A DNA stretch of 64,000 nt from Anaerobiospirillum sp. NML120449 (GCF_023051105.1 NZ_JALKIL010000010.1:1-64000); one strand, 5' to 3'; counted from the stretch's first letter, positions 26,489 to 36,287 are shown. Made by a program: numbers and translations. The notes: a model not told the origin generated them from the sequence alone.

Positions 26489-29400
26489 TTAGCCTCCGGC
26501 TGAGAAGGTATGAACTGCGCCGGTGCTGTCATGGGCAGTAAAGGTAATCTGGGCCGGGCCTGGCTGCTCCATGGTAATGCTCTGGTGGGTAAGACCCTTA
26601 AAGCAGCTGTCCTGCTCAGGGGAGCACCAGGCCATGACCGGAACATTAAACTCACGGGCCAGACGGGCCAGTACCGGAGCCAGGGCTGCAGCTGTTTCAT
26701 TGTCCATATCGCCTGTGTCAATGAGCAGAGCCGAAGAGCAGCCTGAGGCCTGACAGTGGCTTAATGCCGAGGTAAGTAAAGCTGTTACCGAGGCAGCGTC
26801 AGTCTCTTCAGGAAGCTCTACAAAACGGGCTCGATAGCCATTTACCTGGAAGTATGGATCTGACGGGGCAGCACGTACCAGATCATGACTGGAGCTTAAG
26901 ATGGAGCTCAGCTGCTGCCACTGCTGCATATTGCCAGTGTAGATAAGCGGGCTGAATCTGTTTTCAAACAGCGAGGCCATCACCAGATTGCTCAGATCCT
27001 CAGAGTCACAGCTAAGACTGTACAGAGCCGGAATCAGTTCCATACGGGCCAGATTTTCAAGGGACATGATAAGCCCCTGGGTGGCTGCCTGAGCTGCACT
27101 GTGTACAGGAGCGTCGCCAATAGCGCCTGCGGCACCACCAGCACCACCGGCGGCCACAGCCGTTTCTGCAACAGCAGCTACAGCCGCAGCTGCCGGGGCA
27201 GCAACAGCAGCAGGCGCAGCCTGAACAGGGGCTGCAGTGGCTGCAGCGCCCTGTGCAAGGCCCTGTGGAGCGGCTGCCTGAGCCTGTTTCATCAGGGCGT
27301 TCTGCTTTGCAAGAGATAGCACCTGACCTACAGAGGCGGCAAACTGCATGCGGTTGAATATCAGGCACTGATTGACTGTTGGGCAGCCAGAGCGCAGATC
27401 AAGGGCCTGAGCCTCAATGCCCAGAGCGCCAAAGGCAGAAAGAAGAGCACTGTGAGCCGGTGCCCAGTTTGGATTATCTGCAGGAATACAGATATAAACA
27501 GGGCCACAAAGCACAGTGCGCATGTCACGGCTGGCGCTTAGCTGCTGCAGAGTGGTCAGCACGCTCATTACCTGATAAGGCAGACCTGCTGACATGGCCT
27601 TACAGCCAAGGCTCTCAAGAGCCAGAGCATCAAGCTCATTGCTGCAGATAAACAGAGGAGTATCAGCAGCTGTACCGGTGCTCAGAAGCTCCAGGTTCAG
27701 GCAGCTCGGAGTGCCCATGTAGCGGCGCTCAGGCTCGCCATTGGTGCAGCCAAAAATGGCTGTGCTGTTGTAGACAACATAGCCGTCATTGCCAAGAGGA
27801 ATGGTCAGAGCCTGCCAGGTTGAACAAGGAGCACCAGGCACAGCCGGATCCTGAATGGTACAGAAAGGATCAAAGCCGATATTGTGCTGCTCAAATACTG
27901 CGTAGCTCATCCCCGACTGAGCCAGGTACTGACACTGATTTAGCATGCTGCGGCAGCGCATCAGATAGGCAGCCCATGGACCGGTCAGAACCGGGGCTGC
28001 GGCCACAGGTGTAGCCGCTGCCGGCGCAGCTGCACCAGTCACAGCTGGAGCCGCCGGTACGGCAGCTGGCACTGCAGCTGGCACAGGGGCAGGCTGAATG
28101 GCGCTTACCGGAGCCGGAGCTCCCATGGAGGCGCCAAAGACAGCATCAGCTGTGGCCATGAGATTGGAGAATGCATCCTTAGGATCAACAGGGGCTCCAC
28201 CCATCACGGCACTGACAGTCTCAGCTGCAGCGGCGCCAGCCGGTGCGGCAGGCGCAGCCGGGGCAGCAGGCACGGCCTGAGCAGCCGGGGCTGCTGGGCT
28301 GGCAGCCTGGCTGTCCTTTGCGCCAGCCTCCTGGGCCGGAGCGGCCTGAGCAGCTGCAGCCGGGGCTGCAGCAGATGCAGCGGCCGGATCAGCAGCAGGT
28401 GTGGCTGCTGGAGCGGTAACGCCTGGAGGATCAATCTCCACTGTCTTAGGGCTTAAGCCGCCCAGAATGTTGCTGCCCAGTATTTCACTGCCAGCCGGAG
28501 CAGAGAGAATGTCCTTGCCTGCAGCCTTGCCGGCAGCTGCCGAGTCAGCAGCTGAAGGGCTGCTCAGAGGATTGAAATTCAGACGGCTGCTGGTGTGGCT
28601 GTTAAGAGAATCTGCAATATTGCGCAGAGCCTTGCCCAGATCAGCAAGCTCGGTCATGCCGTCAAAGCCCTTGAGATCGCGCTTGTCAGTAAGCTCAGGC
28701 AGCTCGATATCGCCACTTAAGGTATCAACCCTGGAGGTAGCTTTGGAGTTCTCCTCAAGAGGATTGATTTTGACAATCTCAGGCTCTTCCTGAGTAAAGA
28801 AATCCGGACGGACACGGCGAGGGCTGCCACTGCCGCCAAAGGCATCAGGACTGTCAAAGAGACTGGAGTAAGGCATGTGGCCTGCTGAGGCAGGACTGTT
28901 CTCATCTACCAGTTTGAAGCCTGTATCCTTTGAAGTACGTGTGCCTGCAGATGCACCTGCACCGGCAGCACCGGCACTGCCAGCAGCATCAGTTGCCGGG
29001 CCGGCATCGGCCTTGTCCTTGCCTGAGGCCAGGGTGCTCAGAATGCTAAGAGCAGACTGGCCATCAGAGGCGCTGCCGCTGCCGGCAGCCTGGTTGCCCA
29101 GGTCAGATGAGTTGAATGATGACAGGTCAACTGAAGTCGGGCCACCCAGGGATCCAATTAGGATATCGTCCTGATCCTCATGGGAGGTCATCTTAGGCTG
29201 GGCGCTTGGCAGATCGCTGAAGTTGATGGAGCCTGTGGCCGGAGTAGCGGCGGCACCTGAACCTGCAGCTGTATTCTGGTTCTCGGCTGAGCGGTCACTG
29301 CCCGGGCGGCTCTTGAAAGAAAAGTCGATGGCAGAAATACGTACTGAGTGATTGGTCTCAGTATTATCGTGATTAATCTTGCGGGTAATGCGACCGTAGT

Positions 29401-31900
29401 TGTCGGTCATTACGCGGCCGGCTGCGTCACTTAAGATGGTCTTGCTCTGCTTGGCGCCTGATGACATCAGGGCAGTAAGCGGAGTAGTGGACTTGTGCTG
29501 CAGCGGCTGAGCGGTCAGGGTGCCCGGTGGCGGAGTTACAGTGCCATGGGAAATCACGGTGGTGATATTACCGCTGCCGCCAGGGCATGGAGCATTACGA
29601 GACGGCTGGTTGCCCATAATAAGGGTACTTACCTGGCTCTTGTCTCTGTAGGCGCGCAGAGCACGGTCATACTGGCTGCCCTGAGCCATGTCCGCTGCCA
29701 GAATTGAGCCGCCATTTTGCTGCACATGGTCAGCAGGAAGTGGCGGGGTAGCAGAAATAATTTCATCAAGGCCTGAGCGTACCTCATCCTGGCTCTTGCC
29801 CTTGAAGTCATAGGCAAAGCCGTTGATCAGGGTAGACGGAGCCTTAGGGTTGAGCAGAGGATAGTCGCTTTCGGCACTTACGGCAGGGCCGGTGTGCTCA
29901 ATGATGTTGGTGTGCTCGGTGCTTGGAGGAATATTGCCAGACAGTGCGCTGCCACCGGCATGACCTGCAGCTGCACCACCAGCTGCGCCACCAGCGGCCG
30001 GACCGCCCGGGCCTGCCTGCATCTGCTCACGCTGACGCATCTGACGGGCAAGGAAAGAAGGCACAATAGGAGCCTTTTTGCCAGGCTCAGAGACAAAGAT
30101 ATTGGTGTGAACTTCACCATCATCGCTGCTTACCGGAGCAGCTGGTGAGTCACCTTCATTGTCATTGCCGTAAATCTCACGGGTGCGACGCTCAATCTCA
30201 TCGCGGTCAGCAATATAAGGTGAAGGTATGAGACGGCCTTCCTCGTCACTGTCATTTTCCATGCGGCCATTACGACGGGCAGCTGCCTTTACGCCTGGGG
30301 TGATGTAGGCAGGTGCATCGTCTGAACGGCTGTCACGGGACTGGCTGCGGCCAGGAGAGCTGTTGCGCTCGGGCTCATCGCCATAGAAAGCAGGACGAAT
30401 GCTCTGAGCTGCAATAAAGGCAGGATCAGAGAAAGGATCGCCAAAAGGTGATGGCTGCACGCCTGTGCCCGGTGGCTGATTAAAGCCAGGGCCACTGCCA
30501 AATGCGCTGCCAGGGCCACTGCCAAAGGCACTGCCAGGAGCACTGCCATTGCCATTGCCAAAGCCATTATTCTGACCGGCGGAATTCATGCTGTCAGTGT
30601 TAAATCCAGGAGCGCTGTGGCTGGCGCCCTGATGACTGTCAGGGGCGTGCAGAGGGTGAACTGCAGGTGGTGGCTTGATGGAAGCCATATTCTGAACGCC
30701 GGTCAGGGCATTTTGCACGGCCGAAATCATATCCTGGCGCATTCCGCCCGGAGCCATGCCACCCTGACCCATACCGGCAGGTGCCATGCCTGCCTGGCCA
30801 AAGGCCGGCTGCCCCATGGAGCCGCCAGGTGCCATGACGCCAGGGCCCATGCCAGGCTGGCCCATAGCGCCAGGGGCCATGCCTGGAGGATTCATTCCTT
30901 GCTGCCCAATGCCCTGATACATATTCTGATCAGAGATAAGGCCCTGCATGTTCTGATTGCTGTTCTGAGACATCATGCCCTGGTGCATGCCCATGTCAGG
31001 AACCATGCCCTGAGCCTGTGAGCCCATGGAGCCAAAGCCAGGCATGCCCTGTGACACTGGCTGGGATGACATGCCCTGAGGCATACCCATGCCCGGCTGT
31101 TGCATCATGCCCTGATTGTCTGGCTGGCCAAAAGGATTAAAGGCGCCCTGGGAAGCCATGTCATTTTGCATGGACTGACGGGCAAAAGGAGGCAGGCCAC
31201 TGCTGTCGATACCGGCAGAGGAGCTGAAAAAGTCAGGCTGGCCTTCCATGCCCGGTAAACTGCCCGGTGCTGCGCCCACAGGCTGACCAGGCATGCCCAT
31301 GGACTGACCCTGCATGCCCTGACGGGCACCCATGTCGGCCCCCGGCATGCCCTGCATATTGCCCGGCATATGGCCTGGCATGCCAGCAGCGCCAAAGGCG
31401 TCCTGAGGCATGCCGCCCATGCCACTGCCCATGCCGCTGTTCATGCTGCCCATGGCGCTGCCCATGGTGCCGCCCATGCCGCCATTCATGCTGCCATGGC
31501 CATTAAAGCCGTTACGCTCGGCATTGCGTGATGAAGCAAACTGCTGCTCGGCCATAAGAACCTCAGGAGGCAGCTCAATTGCCACCTGGCGTGGAGGGCC
31601 GGGATTTCTTGATTTCTGCTGGGCAAAGCCCTGAGCTCCCTCAAGATTATCAAGGGGAGCAATATTGAGAGGATCAATACTCATGGAGCTCAGAGGGTTG
31701 CTCAGAGGTGGCAGTGAGCTGTTCCATGGAGCAGCACCTGGCTGGCCATTGTTGCGGGTGGCGCGCAGCTGGGCAATCTGATCGGGAGTGGCGCTCAAAG
31801 AGGTAATGCCGGCAAAGTCAGCCTCGGAAATGGAGTTGATATCCTCCATGGATTCTGCGGAAAGCTCTTTGTCAGAGGGATTCTTATGTGGCTTGGCCAT
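26489..31900 (-). CDS. Giant low-complexity protein with degenerate TOPRIM/DnaB-like C-terminus, 1803 aa
   Basis: Residues about 50-500 are rich in Met, Gly, Gln and Pro with GMGQ/GMPG-type repeats, about 500-1300 are Ala/Ser/Asp-rich, and about 1350-1803 have globular composition. The globular part fits, by motif order, a phage/ICE-type primase-helicase: IPLGNDGYVVYNS, RRYMGTPSCLNLELL, then FICSNELDALALESLG (about 1415; TOPRIM EGEIDALS with the first Glu replaced by Ser), ICIPADNPNWAPAHS (about 1470; the DxD strand), and ALLIDTGDMDN...LAREFNVPVMAWCS (about 1725; DnaB-like Walker B and motif 3). The expected P-loop near 1633 reads SLSCDSEDLSN, without Gly-Lys-Ser/Thr. So it is probably catalytically inactive. 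Start chosen at 31900 (MAKPHK), with GAAGGA 7 bases upstream, rather than the ATG two codons earlier. The homology assignment is mine by eye and moderate in confidence. Confidence 0.8.
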   Translation of the reverse strand: MAKPHKNPSDKELSAESMEDINSISEADFAGITSLSATPDQIAQLRATRNNGQPGAAPWNSSLPPLSNPLSSMSIDPLNIAPLDNLEGAQGFAQQKSRNPGPPRQVAIELPPEVLMAEQQFASSRNAERNGFNGHGSMNGGMGGTMGSAMGSMNSGMGSGMGGMPQDAFGAAGMPGHMPGNMQGMPGADMGARQGMQGQSMGMPGQPVGAAPGSLPGMEGQPDFFSSSAGIDSSGLPPFARQSMQNDMASQGAFNPFGQPDNQGMMQQPGMGMPQGMSSQPVSQGMPGFGSMGSQAQGMVPDMGMHQGMMSQNSNQNMQGLISDQNMYQGIGQQGMNPPGMAPGAMGQPGMGPGVMAPGGSMGQPAFGQAGMAPAGMGQGGMAPGGMRQDMISAVQNALTGVQNMASIKPPPAVHPLHAPDSHQGASHSAPGFNTDSMNSAGQNNGFGNGNGSAPGSAFGSGPGSAFGSGPGFNQPPGTGVQPSPFGDPFSDPAFIAAQSIRPAFYGDEPERNSSPGRSQSRDSRSDDAPAYITPGVKAAARRNGRMENDSDEEGRLIPSPYIADRDEIERRTREIYGNDNEGDSPAAPVSSDDGEVHTNIFVSEPGKKAPIVPSFLARQMRQREQMQAGPGGPAAGGAAGGAAAGHAGGSALSGNIPPSTEHTNIIEHTGPAVSAESDYPLLNPKAPSTLINGFAYDFKGKSQDEVRSGLDEIISATPPLPADHVQQNGGSILAADMAQGSQYDRALRAYRDKSQVSTLIMGNQPSRNAPCPGGSGNITTVISHGTVTPPPGTLTAQPLQHKSTTPLTALMSSGAKQSKTILSDAAGRVMTDNYGRITRKINHDNTETNHSVRISAIDFSFKSRPGSDRSAENQNTAAGSGAAATPATGSINFSDLPSAQPKMTSHEDQDDILIGSLGGPTSVDLSSFNSSDLGNQAAGSGSASDGQSALSILSTLASGKDKADAGPATDAAGSAGAAGAGASAGTRTSKDTGFKLVDENSPASAGHMPYSSLFDSPDAFGGSGSPRRVRPDFFTQEEPEIVKINPLEENSKATSRVDTLSGDIELPELTDKRDLKGFDGMTELADLGKALRNIADSLNSHTSSRLNFNPLSSPSAADSAAAGKAAGKDILSAPAGSEILGSNILGGLSPKTVEIDPPGVTAPAATPAADPAAASAAAPAAAAQAAPAQEAGAKDSQAASPAAPAAQAVPAAPAAPAAPAGAAAAETVSAVMGGAPVDPKDAFSNLMATADAVFGASMGAPAPVSAIQPAPVPAAVPAAVPAAPAVTGAAAPAAATPVAAAPVLTGPWAAYLMRCRSMLNQCQYLAQSGMSYAVFEQHNIGFDPFCTIQDPAVPGAPCSTWQALTIPLGNDGYVVYNSTAIFGCTNGEPERRYMGTPSCLNLELLSTGTAADTPLFICSNELDALALESLGCKAMSAGLPYQVMSVLTTLQQLSASRDMRTVLCGPVYICIPADNPNWAPAHSALLSAFGALGIEAQALDLRSGCPTVNQCLIFNRMQFAASVGQVLSLAKQNALMKQAQAAAPQGLAQGAAATAAPVQAAPAAVAAPAAAAVAAVAETAVAAGGAGGAAGAIGDAPVHSAAQAATQGLIMSLENLARMELIPALYSLSCDSEDLSNLVMASLFENRFSPLIYTGNMQQWQQLSSILSSSHDLVRAAPSDPYFQVNGYRARFVELPEETDAASVTALLTSALSHCQASGCSSALLIDTGDMDNETAAALAPVLARLAREFNVPVMAWCSPEQDSCFKGLTHQSITMEQPGPAQITFTAHDSTGAVHTFSAGG

Positions 31901-32082
31901 AACCATTTCCTTCGTGTGATAAACCGGTATTGTGCTCCGGAGCTCTGCTTATATATGTGCATACAGCAGCAGGGCCGTGTCTTTGAGGACGGGAAAAATA
32001 TGTATCAGTCGGGTCACAGATATTGCTGATACCGCCATGTGCCGGCTGTTAATGCCTGGAAAAACAGGCGCAGATAACAGCC

Positions 32083-32128
32083 GTATGTCCTGAGGCCGGC
32101 AGCTGGTGCTGCCCGCCTCAGGACATAC
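32083..32128. repeat. Long inverted repeat between tcdA and the giant gene
   Basis: GTATGTCCTGAGGC / GCCTCAGGACATAC is a perfect 14-bp stem, extended inward past a small mismatch by GGCAGC/GCTGCC around a TGGT loop. No T-run follows on either strand, so it is not a typical terminator. It lies 80 bases past the tcdA stop and about 185 bases before the giant gene ATG. Confidence 0.85.
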
Positions 32129-32206
32129 TTTCAGGGCCGTGCCCATTAATAATGACAGGCCCGCGCAGGGCCACGGTACATGATTTTTCCTGATGCCTGC
32201 ACAAAG

Positions 32207-33241
32207 CTACTGTGAGATTCTGGTACCCACAATCCATCTTATTATAACGGATGCCAGCAGTAATCCAGCTGTAGCAGTAACAGTGTTGGATGCACCAAAT
32301 CCCGGAAGTTTAGGCGGATTGACAATGCCCCATGCCTCCGGGGAGACATCAGTATTCATGCGATCAGCCGCGCGCATCGGCTTTTCATCTGAAAATGAGC
32401 ACAGAATATTGAATCGCTCATCAGCTTTCTTATGTATACGGCGGTTCTTTTGCGGAGTGCGCGGCTGGGCGTTTTCATCAAGGCCCTTAGGATAGCCATA
32501 ATTGCGGCGCAGCTCGGTACGCAGACGCTTGATAAGCTGGTCACCACGGGCCTCGGTGATATCGGCAATGCGTACGCGTGACGGATCAATACGGCCTCCG
32601 GCACCGCCTGATGAGACTACAGGAATACGGGCGCGGTGCAGATAGTCTACGGTGCTGGCCTTGGCAAAGAGGTCATCAATGGCCTCGGCTACAAAGATAT
32701 TAGGAGGCAGCTCAGGGGTAATGGCATCAGCTGCATCAACAGCACCGGTGCACTGGCGGTATTTGTTGGCAGCCAGTACGTGAGGATCAGGCAGATCTCT
32801 TAGCTCAGGGCGTGGCAGGTTCTTTAATACCTCAGGGGCAACTCTGACAGCCTCGGCAATCACATCTCCTACATTATGGCGGTTAATGAGGACCTGCATG
32901 ACCTTGAGCTTGAGATAAGGATTGATATCGGTCAGACGACGGCCCAGAGTTTCAGACTTGCCCTGGCCAATGGTGGAGCTCAGGGTATGCAGCTGGCGGT
33001 TGGAGTTGGACAGCTCAATATTGTCAAAGTCGATAAGGGTAATGGAGCCTACACCGGTACGGGTAAGGGACTCGGCTATCCAGGAACCTACACCTCCATT
33101 GCCTATCACGACTACATGTGAGTTCTGCAGACGGAAGAAACCTTCATAGCCGTAAAGGGCACATACGCCCTTGAATCGCTCGAGCTGTTCCTGTTGAACA
33201 TCAGGGGAGAGCTTAAGAAAGTCAGAGGAAAGGTTGGTCAT
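32207..33241 (-). CDS. tcdA: tRNA threonylcarbamoyladenosine dehydratase TcdA (CsdL), 344 aa
   Basis: E1-like ATP-dependent enzyme that cyclises t6A37 of tRNA to ct6A. The nucleotide-binding motif VVVIGNGGVGSWIAESL (about residues 43-59), LIDFDNIELSNSNRQ and the late SGGAGGRIDPSRVRIADI element identify the family. E. coli TcdA has 268 residues; the extra length comes from an insertion at about 130-180 (ending IFVAEAIDD) and another around 260-310. C-terminal GFGASNTVTATAGLL and a hydrophobic end match the membrane-associating tail of the family. Confidence 0.92.
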   Translation of the reverse strand: MTNLSSDFLKLSPDVQQEQLERFKGVCALYGYEGFFRLQNSHVVVIGNGGVGSWIAESLTRTGVGSITLIDFDNIELSNSNRQLHTLSSTIGQGKSETLGRRLTDINPYLKLKVMQVLINRHNVGDVIAEAVRVAPEVLKNLPRPELRDLPDPHVLAANKYRQCTGAVDAADAITPELPPNIFVAEAIDDLFAKASTVDYLHRARIPVVSSGGAGGRIDPSRVRIADITEARGDQLIKRLRTELRRNYGYPKGLDENAQPRTPQKNRRIHKKADERFNILCSFSDEKPMRAADRMNTDVSPEAWGIVNPPKLPGFGASNTVTATAGLLLASVIIRWIVGTRISQ

Positions 33242-33800
33242 TATTTGTACTCAAATTACTTCGGGAAAAATCTGTTCGGGAGTTTTCGTTGGACAAAAAT
33301 GAGCTGTCGCATACGGCTCCATCTTATTTCCATCAGGAAATCGGACTTTTGATGGAAAGTTTCACCAAAATAGTGCAAAAAATCTTCTTTTGCTTTCAGG
33401 CGGCGGTGACCATCAGAGGCAGTCCGGATGATTTTTCCGATAAATAAAGGAAAACATCATAATTTAGCCCGACAATTATGGCACTAAAAACAAACTTTCT
33501 GACCGCGATCGTCAGCAAACGTTAATTTTTATTAAAATGACGCCCCTATGCGGGCTGTTGTGAAGAAAAGAGGCATATAAATCAGCTTTTTCCCGGTGGT
33601 TTTCCTGAAAAAACACTGCCTGTTGAGTGGGAGTGTTAAGGGTATGCTCAGAAAATTTTAAATTTTTTTTGATCAGCGCTTGCCAAGGTCATTAATTAAC
33701 AGTATTATATGCGCACACCAAGGGACGGTGACCTCCCTGAAAAAGCTGCAAAGCTTAATCTGAACAGTCACAAAGCTTGATAACAGCTCGATAGACGCAT
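33242..33800. other. Intergenic, AT-rich, upstream of tRNA genes
   Basis: 560 bases between tcdA and the tRNA pair. It carries the tRNA promoter (33680-33708) and the tcdA upstream region. No other gene is seen. Confidence 0.5.
33680..33708 (+). promoter_or_regulatory. Sigma-70 promoter of the tRNA operon
   Basis: TTGCCA (33680-33685), 17-base spacer, TATTAT (33703-33708), followed by a GC-rich discriminator (GCGC), as in stringently controlled stable RNA promoters. It lies about 90 bases upstream of the first tRNA. Confidence 0.8.
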
Positions 33801-33877
33801 GACCCCGTAGCTCAGTTGGATAGAGTATCAGTTTCCGAAGCTGACGGTCATGAGTTCGAATCTCATCGGGGTCACCA
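33801..33877 (+). tRNA. tRNA-Arg (anticodon CCG)
   Basis: 77-base cloverleaf: acceptor GACCCCG/CGGGGTC, D stem GCTC/GAGT, anticodon stem TCAGT/GCTGA with loop TTCCGAA (anticodon CCG, reads CGG), T arm ATGAG-TTCGAAT-CTCAT, discriminator A and encoded CCA. Confidence 0.97.
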
Positions 33878-33897
33878 TCAAGCAGAAAAACTTAAAT

Positions 33898-33982
33898 GCG
33901 AAAGTGGCGGAATTGGTAGACGCGCTAGCTTCAGGTGTTAGTACCGCGAGGTGTGAGGGTTCGAGTCCCTCCTTTCGCACCA
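33898..33982 (+). tRNA. tRNA-Leu (anticodon CAG)
   Basis: 85-base class II tRNA with long variable arm. Acceptor GCGAAAG/CTTTCGC, anticodon stem CTAGC/GTTAG with loop TTCAGGT (anticodon CAG, reads CUG), T arm GAGGG-TTCGAGT-CCCTC, encoded CCA. 20 bases after the tRNA-Arg, so probably one transcript. Confidence 0.97.
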
Positions 33983-33997
33983 TTTAAGATAAAACAG

Positions 33998-34018
33998 CCA
34001 TCGTAAGATGGTTTTTTT
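33998..34018 (+). terminator. Terminator of the tRNA operon
   Basis: CCATC-GTAA-GATGG followed by seven T. Confidence 0.9.
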
Positions 34019-34442
34019 ATTTCTGCATGATGTATCTAGTCAGAATTGAAAACATACCGCTAAATTCGATAGATATCAGCTTTGTCATAGCCCCTGCATC
34101 CCCAGATCACCAAAATTTCCCCCAACATACCTAATCCCATCCCATCCCATCCCTATCCCATCCCCATCTCTAACCTCATCTACAAATGCAAGCCCTCATA
34201 ATCTGAACCTGGCATCACCGGACATCTCCGCCCCCTGGACTGCGTCCTGGGCCCAGCTCGAGTCGTCGTCCGCCTGGACACAGGCAGGGCCGTGCCGGGC
34301 ACGGTCAGCGCCTGGGCGCCTGGGCGACGGGGACCGTGGTCTGCACAAAGGTGCATGGTGTGCAGCCTGGTCAGCTATCTGCAGATCAGGGCAGGGTCTT
34401 GCTGATCTGTATATGGTCTGCGGACGGTTGCTTTGCTGCAGG
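34019..34442. other. Intergenic with CCCAT microrepeat
   Basis: Between the tRNA terminator and the flavodoxin terminator. Bases 34134-34167 hold repeats of the pentamer CCCAT (some CCTAT/CCCCAT). No gene is supported. Confidence 0.5.
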
Positions 34443-34481
34443 TAAAAAAAATGCCCCCTTAAGATCGCGTCTTAAGGGGGC
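34443..34481 (-). terminator. Terminator of fldA
   Basis: GCCCCCTTAAGA / TCTTAAGGGGGC 12-bp stem with a 5-base loop, followed on the minus strand by a long T-run. Confidence 0.92.
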
Positions 34482-34524
34482 TTTGGCATTTTGACGGGGC
34501 TCTGGAATTATCCTGAGATAATTA

Positions 34525-35034
34525 CTACAGGCCGAAAGCCGGACGAATCAGCTTGCACCACTCTCTGATGCGCTCGTCGGTGAGCTCAGGCTGATTGTCC
34601 TCGTCAATGGCCAGACCTACGAAGTTGTCGTGGTTGAATAATGGCAGCGGGCTGGTGAAATCGTAGCCGCTGGTTGGCCAGAAGCCTACAAACTTGGCAT
34701 CACGGAACTGGAAGGTCTCGTAGAGCATACCCATACCGTCAAGGAAGGTGTCAGGGTAGGCAATCTGATCGCCTGTACCGAAGAGAGCAACAATCTTGCC
34801 TGCAAACTTCATGTTTTCCAGCTGTGGCATGAATGCGTCCCAGTCTTCCTGAAGCTCACCAATGCTCCATGTGGAGGTACCGATGATGAGGTAGTCATAC
34901 TGATCCATCATTGCACCATCGCTGTTGATATTGTGCAGATCAACATACTCTTCACCAAGCTCCTGTGCAATGCGCTTGGCAACGTTGCCGGTGGTGCCAG
35001 TGTAGGTTCCGTAGAATAAACCTATTTTCTTCAT
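34525..35034 (-). CDS. fldA: Flavodoxin, long-chain, 169 aa
   Basis: Small FMN electron carrier that replaces ferredoxin and serves reductive and radical-SAM enzymes. The phosphate-binding loop GTYTGTTGNVA follows MKKIGLFY at the N-terminus. TSTWSIGELQEDW and GTGDQIAYPDTFLDG mark the FMN-flanking loops, the first with Trp and the second, on family knowledge, usually carrying a Tyr (here Y in IAYP). Length and the extra loop near residues 120-140 make it a long-chain flavodoxin. The frame is open 15 codons upstream, but MKKIG at 35034 is the family start. Confidence 0.95.
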   Translation of the reverse strand: MKKIGLFYGTYTGTTGNVAKRIAQELGEEYVDLHNINSDGAMMDQYDYLIIGTSTWSIGELQEDWDAFMPQLENMKFAGKIVALFGTGDQIAYPDTFLDGMGMLYETFQFRDAKFVGFWPTSGYDFTSPLPLFNHDNFVGLAIDEDNQPELTDERIREWCKLIRPAFGL

Positions 35035-36261
35035 ACCAAAATTGCCTTCAATAACAGAGCCATCGATCAGACTGGTCATTCATCAGCACTGCAGTGCCGG
35101 TGAACTGGATTTTCCGGGGCCGTTTTTATCATGCCTCCGTGGGATCTGAGGTCAGTGGTCTTGTAACACAGCATAACTTCAGCTCTGCGCTCCTTACGCA
35201 GAGGTTCCCGTCAGGAAAAGATCCAGATTAGCTTAAGACGGCTAAACAATTAATAAGTCTGCACACTGCAGACTCAGCCATGGCTGCTGCCTGCCTGTCT
35301 GGCAGGGGCAGCCCTCTGGACTGCCTTCTTTCAGGTATATGAAAGGAGGTCAAATTAATTAGAGCAGGGCGCGCTGAATCACTCAGGCGCTTAACAGTCC
35401 GGCAATGAGAGGGTGCAGCTCATACCCTTTACGGGTGGCGCGGTCCATGAAAGCAGGACAAGTCAATCTATGGTGCTCAATACATCCGGGCATAGTCATC
35501 AGAACCATCAGACTTAATGGCAGAGTTGTTCTTTTCTGTTTAAGCCCGACAGCTAAATGCTGTTGTCAGCTCTTTTGAGCCCTCAAAGTGCATGCTGATG
35601 CCGGATGTTATGCCCAACCCTTCTTGAGTCAAAGGTCGTTGCCTCATTACCATGAGACTTAGGGCAGGTGGGGGGAAATCATTGACCGGAAATATTCAGG
35701 TTTTATGTTTTCCATCTGCAGATGACCGACAAAAAAGCCGGAACAGCGCAGAAATCTCTGTTACCAGGCGTACTTCAACAGTACGTTTGACAAGATACAA
35801 TTGTACGAAAAATCAATCACTGGTCAGAGAGCTGCAAATGATTATCAGGTTTCCGTGGGCGGATTACCTGTATCTGCAGGGCATGGACAGGCCGTTTTTC
35901 AGCGCTTTTTCTCTGGCTGGCACAGCCTTAAACAGCATGTTTTCAGCTGTGTGCAGCGGCTGTTGAGCTTTGGGATTATATCAGCTCACAGTACTTTCTG
36001 ATCTGAAAATTGCCTGTAATGAAATTCGTGGACCTGGCTTTTTTTTGCAGTCTTTTGCATAGATACATGTAAGTGTATGCAGACACAGCCATTCCCTGAC
36101 TGGCGCGCCCATCGGGCTGTTGCCCAGACGCTGGTGCAAAGGCCTGGACCAGACCGGGGTCATGGTGCCCAGACTGGCAGGCCGGTGGGCCCCGTCGGAG
36201 ACCGGGCATCCGACGGGGCCCGGCAGGAGCACAGGCCGGCGCACAGGCCGGGGTGGCTACA
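35035..36261. other. 1.2-kb intergenic region without a supported gene
   Basis: Between fldA and the unrecognised 387-aa gene. A consensus-like AAAGGAGGT (35343-35351) has no usable start codon after it. Frames such as 35652-35966 show no protein-like sequence. The right end has a 13-bp GC-rich inverted repeat (36187-36221). A non-coding RNA cannot be excluded. Confidence 0.4.
36187..36221. repeat. GC-rich inverted repeat
   Basis: GGGCCCCGTCGGA / TCCGACGGGGCCC, a perfect 13-bp stem with a 9-base loop. No T-run follows. Confidence 0.85.
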
Positions 36262-36287
36262 TACAAAATGAGCGCCTTGCGGCGCTC
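36262..36287 (-). terminator. Terminator of the 387-aa protein gene
   Basis: GAGCGCC-TTGC-GGCGCTC hairpin followed on the minus strand by ATTTTGT. A second palindrome, CCCGATCC/GGATCGGG-like (about 36303-36327), lies between it and the stop codon. Confidence 0.6.

Noticed and set aside
35335-35380. Strong Shine-Dalgarno-like AAAGGAGGT
   Set aside because: No start codon at usable distance follows; stops occur at once.
35652-35966. 104-codon plus-strand frame in the gap after fldA
   Set aside because: Sequence is not protein-like and no start signals are present; listed only as part of the intergenic region.
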